The position numbers were made by a program, and so were the translations under genes. Of a DNA stretch of 64,000 nt, positions 52,108 to 60,949 are shown in pieces. Numbering within the stretch: position 1 is the stretch's first letter; the number at the start of each line of letters is the position of its first letter. Source of the DNA: JAVDCA01 sp963819385 (lineage in GTDB: Bacteria; Pseudomonadota; Alphaproteobacteria; Rhizobiales; Xanthobacteraceae); contig CAWFVV010000006.1 in the NCBI GenBank assembly GCA_963819385.1, positions 1,860,001 through 1,924,000 on the forward strand, given 5' to 3'. Under the pieces are notes generated by a model. That model saw nothing but the letters and a program-made list of their open reading frames with translations. It ran no database searches and had not been told where the DNA came from.

Positions 52108-53385
52108 TCACTCCGGATAGCGTTCCGGCTTCGTCTCGGTGAACACCCAGATCAAGGCGGTCGCGGCGCCGGACACGAGCGCGATGGCGGAAAACCCGAC
52201 CGCTGGTCCGAACCAGCGGGCGATATAGCCGGTCGCGAACGTGCTCGCGGCGGCGGCCAATCCGCTCAGCGCGCCGACGGTCCCCTGTGCGAGATTGAAC
52301 CGGCCGGTGCCCGCCGTGAGATCGGTCACCACGATCACGGTGAGCACGCCGATGACGGCGCCGCTGACGCCGTTGAGCACCTGCCCGACAAGCAGGAGCG
52401 GAAAGGACGCCGAGAATACCAGGAGCAGCGCCCGGATCGGCTCGACCGCAAATCCCACCAGCAGCAACGGCCGGCGTCCCTTGCGCTCCGAGTGATAGCC
52501 CACCCACGGCGCAAAGACCGCGACCAGGACTTGCGGCACCATCACGAGGACCGACATCCATAACGACGCATGCTCGGCCTTCGTGGCCGCCAGATCCTCG
52601 CCGATGAGCGGGAGGAGCGACGCGTCGGCGAGCTGAAAGAGCACGATCGCGCCCGTGAACAGCAGCAGCCGGCGATTCTTGGCGAGATCGAGGATGCGGC
52701 CGGCCTCGCCCGCATGCTTGCCGGAGGCCGCGTTGCGGGCGCGCGCGTAATCGATCTCGTCGGCGCGGATGCGCGCGAGCGCGATCAGCGCCGGCACGCA
52801 CAGCGCCGCCGCGACGATGAAGATGCCGCCTTCCGACACGTAGGCGCCGGCAAGCCCCATGGCGCCGGCGGTCGCGACGTGGCCTGCGGCCGCGAAGCGA
52901 TAGTTGCGGCCGGTGCGCACCGACATGGCGCGGCGGCCGACCAGGCCGAGACTGATGGCGCCGATCGCGGGCGTGATGATGCCGCCCGTCACGCCCTGCA
53001 GCAGCTGGGCCGCGATGACCGTGAGGAAGCTCGGCGTCAGCGCAAGCAGCAGCGCGGCGGCGCCGATCGACACGATGCCGATTGCCGTCAGGCCGCGCTT
53101 CCATGTCACCGCGTCGGCGAGCGCGCCGCCGGGGATCTGGCTCAGCACTCCCGCGAACCCGCCGATCGCAAGCGCGATGCCCACGCGCTCCTGCGACCAG
53201 CCCTGCACCGCCAGGTAGAAGGCGACGAAGGTGCCGAAGCCGGTCTGAACGTCGGCGATGAAGAAGTTCATCCAGTCGAGGCCGCGCCGGCTCTGCGCCG
53301 AGGCGGGCGTGTGCAGCGCCCGGCGCGCCGCGCGATAGCGTACGACGGCGCCGCGCAGGCGGGCACGGTGAAGGCTTTTGCGCAT
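52108..53385 (-). CDS. MFS transporter, paralogue of the 32.3 kb gene
   Basis: A 425-residue major facilitator with twelve predicted helices after a basic N-terminal tail (RKSLHRARLRGAVVRYRAAR). RGLDWMNFFIADVQTGFGTF and IPGGALADAV mirror the MFS gene at 32319-33560, so the two share recent ancestry. It ends IWVFTETKPERYPE like its paralogue (CIWAFMPETRP). The start is uncertain; ATGs at 53385 and 53460 are both possible and neither has a good ribosome site. Substrate unknown. Confidence 0.85.
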   Translation of the reverse strand: MRKSLHRARLRGAVVRYRAARRALHTPASAQSRRGLDWMNFFIADVQTGFGTFVAFYLAVQGWSQERVGIALAIGGFAGVLSQIPGGALADAVTWKRGLTAIGIVSIGAAALLLALTPSFLTVIAAQLLQGVTGGIITPAIGAISLGLVGRRAMSVRTGRNYRFAAAGHVATAGAMGLAGAYVSEGGIFIVAAALCVPALIALARIRADEIDYARARNAASGKHAGEAGRILDLAKNRRLLLFTGAIVLFQLADASLLPLIGEDLAATKAEHASLWMSVLVMVPQVLVAVFAPWVGYHSERKGRRPLLLVGFAVEPIRALLLVFSASFPLLLVGQVLNGVSGAVIGVLTVIVVTDLTAGTGRFNLAQGTVGALSGLAAAASTFATGYIARWFGPAVGFSAIALVSGAATALIWVFTETKPERYPE

Positions 53386-53510
53386 CGGGTGCTCGAGCGG
53401 CCGGGCTGTGGCGCGGAACGCGCCCACCGGGCCAACACGGGTGCGGATGCCCGGTTCCATGAGGCCGCGCGTGGACAGTGCCGCGCATCGACCGCGGCCC
53501 CCATAACGAC

Positions 53511-53536
53511 TGCGAGCCGGGCAGGCCCGGCTCGCA
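53511..53536. terminator. Hairpin between two MFS genes
   Basis: A perfect 12-bp stem (TGCGAGCCGGGC at 53511-53522 with GCCCGGCTCGCA at 53525-53536) with a 2-base loop lies 35 bases after the stop of the oxalate/formate-type MFS gene and before the next gene on the same strand. There is no T run on the minus strand, so termination may be partial. Confidence 0.5.
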
Positions 53537-53571
53537 TGACAGCTTTTCTTGCAGAAAGGCAGAACGCCCGT

Positions 53572-54846
53572 TCAGGCCCCCGCCTCGAAGTGCTTGCGCC
53601 GCATGGACTTGAGCACCGTGATGGCGAGCAGCGCGGTGAGCGCATCAAGCGCAGCGACGAGGATGAAGACGGCCGTCCAGCTTCCGGTCCATTCCTTGAC
53701 ATGCGCCGCCATCGAGCTGCCGAGAAACGATCCAACGCCCTGCGCGATGTAGAGGAAGCCGTAATTCGTGGCGGCGTATTTCGGCCCGAACGTATCCGTG
53801 AGGGTCGAGGGGAAGAGCGAGAATATCTCGCCCCAGCCGAAGAACACGACGCCGGTGAGGACGACGAACAGAACCGGCTGGTCGATGACCGCAAAGAGCA
53901 CCAGGATCGCGACCGCCTCAAGCGCGAACGCGAGCGTCATCGTGTTCTCGCGGCCGATATGATCGGACACCCAGCCGAAGAACGGGCGGGTAGCGCCGTT
54001 GGTGATGCGCGAGAGCGTGAGCGACAGCCCGAGCGCCGTGGTGCCGAACACCACCGCATCGGCGACCTTGAAGTCGTTCGCGAAGGCGCCGACGTTGGAA
54101 ACCACCATCAGGCCGCTCGTGGACATCATCGACATCATGATGAACAGGAGCCAGAAGATCGGGTTCGTCAGCATCTCGATCGGCGAATAGCTGCGCTTCG
54201 CCTGCATCTCGGTCTCGACGGTTGTGGGGTCGTAGCCATCCGGTACGTAGCCCGGGTCCGGCGCGCGCAGGCCGAGCGCGGCGACGAAGCCGATGACGGC
54301 CTGAGCGATGCCCCAGACCAGCAGGGTGTGCTCATATCCGGCGCTCTTGATCATGTCGCCGATCGGGATGCTGGTGAAGACCGCGCCGAAGCCGTAGCCC
54401 GCTGCCGCGAGCCCGGTGGCGAGACCGCGGCGGTCCGGAAACCAGCGCACCATCAGGCCGATGATGCCAATATAGATGATGCCGGTGCCGATCCCACCGA
54501 CGACGCCGTAAGTGAGGTAGAGGGCGATGAGCGAGTTCGCCTGCGCGGCGAGCACCCAGCTTCCGCCCGCCAACAGCGCGCCGACCGAGATGAGCAGCTT
54601 CGGCCCGAAGCGATCGACCAGATAGGCCTGAGCCGGCGCGAAAAAGGTCTGGAGAATGATCAGCAGCGAGAACGTGAGCTGCAGGTCAGAGAGCTGGGTG
54701 TGGAGCTTGGCGCCGATCGGCTTGGTGAACAGTGCCCAGGTGTATTGCGGGCTCGAGATCGCCATCATGACGATGACGGCGAGCAGAAGCTGGAGCCAGC
54801 GATTGGCGAACGCCGACGTGGACGTCGGCGCGGTTGCGACAGACAT
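53572..54846 (-). CDS. Oxalate/formate antiporter-type MFS transporter
   Basis: A 424-residue major facilitator with twelve helices. The blocks MMAISSPQYTWALFTKPIGA, PAQAYLVDRFGPKLLISVGA and YIGIIGLMVRWFPDRRGLAT are those of the OxlT-like monocarboxylate exchange family. GGGGGA lies before the ATG at 54846. The transporter probably exchanges a dicarboxylate or monocarboxylate; oxalate itself is not proven. It is followed on the minus strand by another MFS gene and preceded by glpK. Confidence 0.88.
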   Translation of the reverse strand: MSVATAPTSTSAFANRWLQLLLAVIVMMAISSPQYTWALFTKPIGAKLHTQLSDLQLTFSLLIILQTFFAPAQAYLVDRFGPKLLISVGALLAGGSWVLAAQANSLIALYLTYGVVGGIGTGIIYIGIIGLMVRWFPDRRGLATGLAAAGYGFGAVFTSIPIGDMIKSAGYEHTLLVWGIAQAVIGFVAALGLRAPDPGYVPDGYDPTTVETEMQAKRSYSPIEMLTNPIFWLLFIMMSMMSTSGLMVVSNVGAFANDFKVADAVVFGTTALGLSLTLSRITNGATRPFFGWVSDHIGRENTMTLAFALEAVAILVLFAVIDQPVLFVVLTGVVFFGWGEIFSLFPSTLTDTFGPKYAATNYGFLYIAQGVGSFLGSSMAAHVKEWTGSWTAVFILVAALDALTALLAITVLKSMRRKHFEAGA

Positions 54847-54961
54847 GGTCAAATCCCCCAAATCGGTTGCCCGGCAAGACTATAGATCGCGGCAACCGGC
54901 AGCCCGATCGGCCACGATAGCAGCACGGAGATAGCGCCGAGTTCAAAAGGCCGTGGGACGG

Positions 54962-56443
54962 CTACCCGGCAAGTGTGCGCCGCACCGCATCTTGCCAGCC
55001 CGCCCATTTGCGGGCGCGCGTCGCCGCATCCATGCGCGGATCGAAGCGGCGCTCGCGCTTCCATGATTTGGCGAACTCGTCGGGCGCCGGGCAAACGCCC
55101 GCCGCGAGGCCCGCGAGATAGGCGGCGCCGAGCGCGGTCGTCTCCATGACGACCGGGCGGTCGACCGGGGCGTCGAGGATGTCGGCGAGGAACTGCATGG
55201 CGTAATCGCTCGCCGTCATGCCGCCGTCGACGCGCAGGACAGTTTCGCTACTCTCCGGCCAGTCGGCGCGCATGGCATCGATCAGGTCGCGGGTCTGGTA
55301 GCCGACGGCCTCGAGCGCGGCGCGCGCGATCTCGGCCGGGCCGGACTTGCGGGTGAGCCCGAAGATCGCGCCGCGGGCGTTGGCGTCCCACCACGGCGCG
55401 CCGAGGCCGACGAAGGCGGGCACGAGATAGACCTGCTCGCCCGCATCGGCCGCGATCGCGAGCGAGCCGCTCTCGGGCGCGCTAGCGATGATCTTCAGCC
55501 CGTCGCGCAGCCACTGCACGGCGGCACCGGCGATGAAGATCGCGCCTTCGAGCGCATAGGTGCGCTTGCCGCCGAGCTGGTAGGCGATCGTGGTGAGCAG
55601 GCGGTTGCGCGACTGCACCATCTGGCTACCGGTGTTGAGGAGCGCGAAGCAGCCCGTGCCGTAGGTCGATTTCATCATGCCGGGCGTAAAGCACCCCTGC
55701 CCGACCGTCGCGGCCTGTTGGTCGCCCGCGACGCCGAGGATGCGGATCGGGCCGCCGAACAGATGCGTCGTGCCGAAATCGCCGGCGCAGTCGCGCACCT
55801 CGGGCAGCAGCGACATGGGCACGCGAAAGAGCTCGGCGAGCGCCGGATCCCAGGTCGCGCTATGGATGTCGAGGAGCAGCGTGCGCGCCGCGTTGGTGGC
55901 GTCAGTCGCGTGCGCAAACCCGCCGGTGAGCCGCCATAGCAGCCAGGTGTCGATGGTGCCGAAGGCGAGCCGGCCTTTTTGCGCCGCCTCGCGCGCACCC
56001 TCGACGTGGTCGAGCAGCCACGCGATCTTGGTGCCCGAGAAATAAGGATCAAGCAGCAGCCCGGTCTTCTGCGCGACGCCAGGCTCGTGACCGGCCGTGC
56101 GCAGCGCCGCACAGACGTCCGCGGTACGGCGATCCTGCCACACGATCGCGCGGTGGATCGGCTTCTCGCTCGCGCGATCCCAGATCAGCGTGGTCTCGCG
56201 CTGGTTGGTGATGCCGATCGCGGCGACGTCGGCGGCCGTGATCCCGGCCCGCGCCATGGCGCCCCGCACCGTCGCGACCACGCTCTGCCAGATCTCTTCC
56301 GGATCGTGCTCGACCCAGCCGTCGGCCGGGAAATGCTGGGTGAACTCCTGCTGCGCCGAGGCAACGGGGCGCAGCGCCGCGTCGAACACGATGGCGCGCG
56401 TCGAGGTGGTGCCCTGGTCGATGGCGATGAGGCGGGTCGGCAT
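54962..56443 (-). CDS. glpK: Glycerol kinase
   Basis: GlpK phosphorylates glycerol to glycerol-3-phosphate with ATP. The 493-residue FGGY-family protein has the N-terminal phosphate loop DQGTTSTRAIVFD (9-21), the substrate residues in TNQRETTLIWDR, DPYFSGTKIAWLLD, LFGGPIRILGVAGDQQAA, and the second ATP loop GTGCFALLNTG. It is complete and normal in length. It lies in one direction with the response regulator and glpD, forming a glycerol catabolic locus. No glpF or glpR is present in the window. Confidence 0.96.
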   Translation of the reverse strand: MPTRLIAIDQGTTSTRAIVFDAALRPVASAQQEFTQHFPADGWVEHDPEEIWQSVVATVRGAMARAGITAADVAAIGITNQRETTLIWDRASEKPIHRAIVWQDRRTADVCAALRTAGHEPGVAQKTGLLLDPYFSGTKIAWLLDHVEGAREAAQKGRLAFGTIDTWLLWRLTGGFAHATDATNAARTLLLDIHSATWDPALAELFRVPMSLLPEVRDCAGDFGTTHLFGGPIRILGVAGDQQAATVGQGCFTPGMMKSTYGTGCFALLNTGSQMVQSRNRLLTTIAYQLGGKRTYALEGAIFIAGAAVQWLRDGLKIIASAPESGSLAIAADAGEQVYLVPAFVGLGAPWWDANARGAIFGLTRKSGPAEIARAALEAVGYQTRDLIDAMRADWPESSETVLRVDGGMTASDYAMQFLADILDAPVDRPVVMETTALGAAYLAGLAAGVCPAPDEFAKSWKRERRFDPRMDAATRARKWAGWQDAVRRTLAG

Positions 56444-56535
56444 GCGGGGTCCCGGATGAGGCGGGGACCATCATGCCCGATTTTTTCGCGCCGCGCCCGG
56501 CCTTGGCGCTCCGGGCACGACGGCGACGACCAACG

Positions 56536-57054
56536 CTACAGCAGCACGACGGTGCCGTGGCCGTAATCGGTCTGGGGCTTGTAGCTCGACAGCTTGCGCG
56601 GCTCGGGACCGTAATAGTCGCCGCGGCGGACCATCGGGCGCGGATGGGCGAGCACCGAGACGATACGCGCCTGCAGCGCCTGGCTCGACACCGGCTTGAG
56701 CAGGTATTCGTGAATGCCGAGGCGCGCCGCCTCGATCACGCGCGAGCGCTCGCCGTGCGCCGTGAGCATGATGATCGGTATGTCGGGATGCGGAAAGGTG
56801 TCGGGCGAGCGCACGGCGCGCACGAAGCCGGCGCCGTCGAGCTCGGGCATTTCCCAGTCGACCAGCACCAGGTCGGGCGCGAAGACGCGGATCGCGTCGA
56901 GGCCCGCGTAGCCGTTGCCGGCTTCCTGGATGGATCGCACGCCGATCGTCATCAACAAGGTACGGATGACCTTGCGCGTATAGTGCTCGTCGTCGATGAC
57001 GAGCACCTTGCGCGAGCCGACCAGCGCCGCAACCCTGTCGTCCAGTACCTGCAT
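56536..57054 (-). CDS. CheY-like response regulator with a C-terminal tail
   Basis: A 172-residue single-domain response regulator. The acidic pocket is D21-D22, the phosphorylation site D66 (VLVDWEMPELDG), with T98 and K120 (LLKPVS) completing the active site. A tail of about 40 residues (RPMVRRGDYYGPEPRKLSSY..) has no known output domain. Start at 57054; the frame extends 14 codons further without a better start. It sits between glpD and glpK with gaps of 148 and 92 bases, so it need not concern glycerol. No partner kinase is adjacent. Confidence 0.88.
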   Translation of the reverse strand: MQVLDDRVAALVGSRKVLVIDDEHYTRKVIRTLLMTIGVRSIQEAGNGYAGLDAIRVFAPDLVLVDWEMPELDGAGFVRAVRSPDTFPHPDIPIIMLTAHGERSRVIEAARLGIHEYLLKPVSSQALQARIVSVLAHPRPMVRRGDYYGPEPRKLSSYKPQTDYGHGTVVLL

Positions 57055-57202
57055 CGAGTTCGGCTTTTCCGAAAAACTGACATAAGATGAAAACACAAAT
57101 CGCTTAAGCGGCCGTGTGCCGGGTCGCTAAAATGCGACCCAATCGATGGGCGATCGGCAGCGGGCAAGGCGCAGGTTTTTCGTTAATCCTGTGCGCCGCG
57201 CT

Positions 57203-58699
57203 TCACGCGCCGACGGCCCCGGTCATGAACCGCTCGACCGCGGCGGCATCATCCTTCGACAGATGCAGACCGAGCTTGCTGCGCCGCCACAGCACGTCGT
57301 CGGCGGTTTGCGCCCATTCGTGCCGCATGAGGTAGCGAAGCTCGACGCCCGTGAGATCGGTGCCAAAGCGGGGGCCCATATCCTCCTCGCGCGCCACACC
57401 CTCGAGCACGAGCCTGACGCGGGTGCCGTAGGCGGCGACCAGCCGGCGCGCATGCGCCTCAGTGAGGAACGGCCAGGTGTGGCGCGTCTGCGCCACCACG
57501 GCGTCGTCGCTGCCCGGGGCGAAGTCGCCGCCCGGCAGCGGCTGGCGGGCGGTCCAGGGCGTCTGCGCTCGCGCGTCGGCAAAAACTCGCCCGAGCTTGG
57601 CCATCGCATCCTCGGCGAGGTGGCGGTAGGTGGTGATCTTGCCGCCGTAGACCGTGAGCAGCGGTGCGCGGCCTTCGCCGCGATCGAGGGTGAGCTGATA
57701 CTCGCGCGTCGTCTCGGTCGCACTGCTGGCGCCATCGTCGTAGAGCGCGCGCACGCCCGCAAAGGCCCAGACCACGTCGGGCGGCGCAATGGCCGCGCGG
57801 AAATAGCCGTTGATCACATCGCACAGATATTCGGCTTCGCGCGGCTCGACGGTCGCGGCGGACGGATCGCCGACGAAATCCTCGTCCGTCGTCCCGATCA
57901 GCGTGAAGTCGGGCCCGAACGGGCGCGCGAACACGACGCGGTCGTCGGGGGTCGGCAGGATATAGGCGCGGCCGTGCTCGAACATGCGCCTGACCACGAT
58001 GTGGCTGCCCTTGACGAGCCGCACCGGCAGCGGTCGCTCGAGCCGCAGCACCGTCTCGGCGGCGCTCGCGAGCCACGGCCCCGCCGCATTGACCAGCACG
58101 CGCGCGGTCGCGACGTCGCGGCGGCCGCGCGCATCGAGCATGAGCGTCCATTCGGCGGCGCGCTCGGCGGCCACGCAGCGCGTGCGGGTGCGGATGGTCG
58201 CCCCATGCAGTGCCGCATCGAGCGCGTTGACGACGACCAGGCGCGCGTCGTCGACCGCGCAGTCGGAATATTCGAAGCCGTAGGTGAAATTGCGCTTGAG
58301 CGGCGCGCCCACCGGATCGGTGCTGAAGTCGACCGTGCGGCGGCCCGGCAAGGTGCGGCGGCCACCGATCCAGTCGTACAGCATGAGGCCGATCCGCAGC
58401 ATCCAGGCCGGGCGATCGCCCGCCTCGGCGGGCAGCACGAAGCGCATCGGGTGGACGAGATACGGCGCAATGCGCATGAGCACCTCGCGCTCGGCGAGCG
58501 CTTCGCGCACCAGGTGAAAGGCGCCGAACGCGAGATAGCGCAGGCCGCCATGGACGAGCTTGGTCGAGGCCGACGACGTGCCGGAGGCAAGGTCGTTCTG
58601 CTCGACCAGCAGCACCGTCAGGCCGCGCCCGGCGGCATCGCGCGCGATACCGACGCCGTTGATGCCGCCGCCGATGATGGCGAGATCGAAGTCGGCCAT
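57203..58699 (-). CDS. glpD: Aerobic glycerol-3-phosphate dehydrogenase
   Basis: GlpD oxidises glycerol-3-phosphate to dihydroxyacetone phosphate at the inner membrane, passing electrons to the quinone pool through FAD. The 498-residue protein has the N-terminal FAD motif DLAIIGGGINGVGIARDAAG, SSASTKLVHGGLRYL, VNAAGPW and the C-terminal DAO_C domain (VYGGKITTYRHLAEDAM). GGGGAAA precedes the ATG at 58699; the open frame beyond it lacks similarity. Together with glpK it completes entry of glycerol into glycolysis. Confidence 0.95.
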   Translation of the reverse strand: MADFDLAIIGGGINGVGIARDAAGRGLTVLLVEQNDLASGTSSASTKLVHGGLRYLAFGAFHLVREALAEREVLMRIAPYLVHPMRFVLPAEAGDRPAWMLRIGLMLYDWIGGRRTLPGRRTVDFSTDPVGAPLKRNFTYGFEYSDCAVDDARLVVVNALDAALHGATIRTRTRCVAAERAAEWTLMLDARGRRDVATARVLVNAAGPWLASAAETVLRLERPLPVRLVKGSHIVVRRMFEHGRAYILPTPDDRVVFARPFGPDFTLIGTTDEDFVGDPSAATVEPREAEYLCDVINGYFRAAIAPPDVVWAFAGVRALYDDGASSATETTREYQLTLDRGEGRAPLLTVYGGKITTYRHLAEDAMAKLGRVFADARAQTPWTARQPLPGGDFAPGSDDAVVAQTRHTWPFLTEAHARRLVAAYGTRVRLVLEGVAREEDMGPRFGTDLTGVELRYLMRHEWAQTADDVLWRRSKLGLHLSKDDAAAVERFMTGAVGA

Positions 58700-58792
58700 G
58701 ATTTCCCCGGTGAGTCGCGAATGTCGCGCAGGATGGGCCCGAAATCGATCGCTACTCAAGCCGATCCGGGCGCCAGATGACATACTGCGCGG

Positions 58793-59206
58793 CTAGACTT
58801 CACCCAATCCCCATGTCTGCGTTGTCGCCAGCTCCGACGTATACACGCGATCCGGGGAAGCGATCGAGCCGGTGCATGCAAATCGAAATGTCACCGACGG
58901 ATGCGGGACACCGCCATGCCATTCGACCCCGATGATCTCATAATCTACGGTGAGGGATGCTCCTGACAGCTGTTCGGCCGGAATCTTGTGCTTGCCCATC
59001 TGGATCTCGATCCAGCGACGCGCGTCCTCCGCATATGGCAAGGGCGCAATGGGCCAGCGATTGCACGTGGCCGTGCGCGCCATCAGGTCAATCACGAGCC
59101 TTCCTCCGCCGTACAGATACAGATTTACCAGGTCGCGGCGGGAGGGCGTCTCGATGAAGCGCTGGCAGAGGACATGCGCAAAATCCTGAAATACCTTCCT
59201 CGCCAT
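58793..59206 (-). CDS. Hypothetical protein
   Basis: A 137-residue protein that I do not recognise. It has no signal peptide or membrane segment. The N-terminal half holds LVNLYLYGGGRLVIDLMART, which looks like beta strands; a second part is YEIIGVEWHGGVPHPSVTFR. GGAGGGGG directly before the ATG at 59206 and normal codon bias support a real gene. It is divergent from the SDR gene at 59313. Confidence 0.72.
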   Translation of the reverse strand: MARKVFQDFAHVLCQRFIETPSRRDLVNLYLYGGGRLVIDLMARTATCNRWPIAPLPYAEDARRWIEIQMGKHKIPAEQLSGASLTVDYEIIGVEWHGGVPHPSVTFRFACTGSIASPDRVYTSELATTQTWGLGEV

Positions 59207-59312
59207 ACCCCCTCCGCCGGAAGCCTGCTGACGGACTGCGCATTCTTTGCGGCGCGGTGCACAAATACGTTACATTCGCCTCGATGTCCAAGCGAGCCAG
59301 TGGAGTCGTCAA

Positions 59313-60014
59313 ATGTCGCTGCAAGGTCGTCACGCCGTCGTCACCGGCGGCACCGGTGCGCTCGGCATCGCGGTCGTCGGCGCGCTGCTCGAGGCGGGCG
59401 CAACCTGCCATGTGCCCTATTTTGCCGAGGCCGAGGCGGCGCGCTTCCCGCACCGCGAACATCCGCGCGTCTCCCTCGTCCACGGCGGCGATCTCGCCGA
59501 TGAGGCGGCGGTCGCCCGCGTCTACGCCGGCGTGCCCGCGCTGTGGGCCTCGATCCACATCGCCGGCGGGTTTGCGTATGCGCCGATCGGCGAGACCACG
59601 GTCGCGACGCTGCGCCAGCAGATCGACATGAACTTCACGAGCTGCTTCCTGTGCTGTCGCGCCGCCGTCGCGGCCATGACCCAGTCGCCGGACGGCGGCC
59701 GCATCGTCAACGTCTCGGCGCGCCCCGCCCTCGAAGGCCGCGCCGGCGCCAACATGACGGCTTATGCGGCGAGCAAGGCCGCCGTCGCGACCCTCACGAT
59801 GGCGCTCGCCGAGGAGGTCGTGGGCAAGAATATCCTGGTGAATGCGGTCGCGCCCTCGGTCCTCGACACGCCGACCAACCGCAAGGACATGCCCAAGGCC
59901 GACCATGCCGCCTGGCCGAAGGTCGAGGAGGTGGCGCGCACGATCCTGTTTCTCGCCTCGCCCGACAACAAGGTCACGCGCGGCGCGATCGTGCCGGTGT
60001 ACGGGAAGTCGTGA
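59313..60014 (+). CDS. SDR family oxidoreductase
   Basis: A 233-residue short-chain dehydrogenase with the cofactor motif TGGTGALG (11-18), IHIAGGF in place of the usual NNAG, a Ser in IVNVSARPAL and YAASK as the catalytic YxxxK. GGAG precedes the ATG at 59313; the open frame starting at 59247 lacks a ribosome site. The IAGG variant is seen in a subgroup of SDRs. Substrate unknown. It converges with the membrane-protein gene 15 bases downstream. Confidence 0.9.
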   Translation: MSLQGRHAVVTGGTGALGIAVVGALLEAGATCHVPYFAEAEAARFPHREHPRVSLVHGGDLADEAAVARVYAGVPALWASIHIAGGFAYAPIGETTVATLRQQIDMNFTSCFLCCRAAVAAMTQSPDGGRIVNVSARPALEGRAGANMTAYAASKAAVATLTMALAEEVVGKNILVNAVAPSVLDTPTNRKDMPKADHAAWPKVEEVARTILFLASPDNKVTRGAIVPVYGKS

Positions 60015-60029
60015 AAAACCGGCGCCGGC

Positions 60030-60905
60030 TCAAGCTGCCTGCAACGCCATGCGGCGCAGCAGCTTCTCGCATCCCCAGATCGCGAGGAGGCACAGGCCCC
60101 AGCCGGCGAGCAGCGAGAGTATGCCGACGACAAGATAGCGCGCGCCGTCGACGTGGCTCGCCACGGCCGCGAGCCAGCGCCAGAAGCCGACAATGAACAC
60201 GATCGCGACCGCCGGCCCGAGCCAGACGCCGTTGCCCATGGCGGCGAGATCCGCGCGGCGAGCCTCGGGCAAGCGTTCGCGGTCGCTTGCGATCGTGTGC
60301 AGGCTGAAGAAGGCGACGAGCGGCATCGCGGCCAGCACGCCCAGCAGCGCCGGCGAATGCCCGATCCTGTCGGCGACGAGAACGCAAGACAGCGCGAGGG
60401 CGAACAGCGTGATGCGGCGCCAGTTGCGCGATACGAGATGGCCGGGCCGCTTCGGCGAAGCGGCGACCGGCGTGTTCGAATGGCGTCCCGGCGAAGCCCA
60501 TGTCAACGCGAGGCCGCCGACGATCGCCGCCACGATGTACGCGAGATCGTCCTCGACCGGGACGCCCCAGAGATTGCGCGAAATCAGCCACGCAATCGCG
60601 AACCACGCTCCCGCGATCAGCGTCAGCAGCAGGGCAGAGCCCGCCGCCGGCGCGGTTCCGGCACGCACGATGCGCTCGAACGCCGCGAGATAGATCGCGC
60701 AGAACAATCCGTTGACGATCGGCATCAGCAGCATGGAGCTGACGATCGGCGCGAGCTCGGCGGGCGCGGTCATCAGCATGCTGATGCCGTTGAGCGTCGG
60801 GAAGGTCAGCATCATCCCGGCGGCGCGGGGATTGCGCCGCGCCTCCCACAGCACCGCGACGTAGAGCGCCGTCCCGAGCAGAACTTTCGCCGCCAGCACG
60901 ATCAT
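60030..60905 (-). CDS. Multi-pass membrane protein of unknown function
   Basis: A 291-residue protein with about eight hydrophobic segments, for example VLLGTALYVAVLW at the N-terminus and LVVGILSLLAGWGLCLLAIW near the end, and a charged loop around residues 145-165. No family motif that I recognise. The paired arrangement of four plus four segments suggests a transporter-like fold, but this is only a guess. It lies downstream of malonyl-CoA decarboxylase on the same strand with a 44-base gap. Confidence 0.75.
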   Translation of the reverse strand: MIVLAAKVLLGTALYVAVLWEARRNPRAAGMMLTFPTLNGISMLMTAPAELAPIVSSMLLMPIVNGLFCAIYLAAFERIVRAGTAPAAGSALLLTLIAGAWFAIAWLISRNLWGVPVEDDLAYIVAAIVGGLALTWASPGRHSNTPVAASPKRPGHLVSRNWRRITLFALALSCVLVADRIGHSPALLGVLAAMPLVAFFSLHTIASDRERLPEARRADLAAMGNGVWLGPAVAIVFIVGFWRWLAAVASHVDGARYLVVGILSLLAGWGLCLLAIWGCEKLLRRMALQAA

Positions 60906-60949
60906 GGCCGCGGCTTCGGCACTTTATGCCAGGCTCGACGCGCGCGCGG

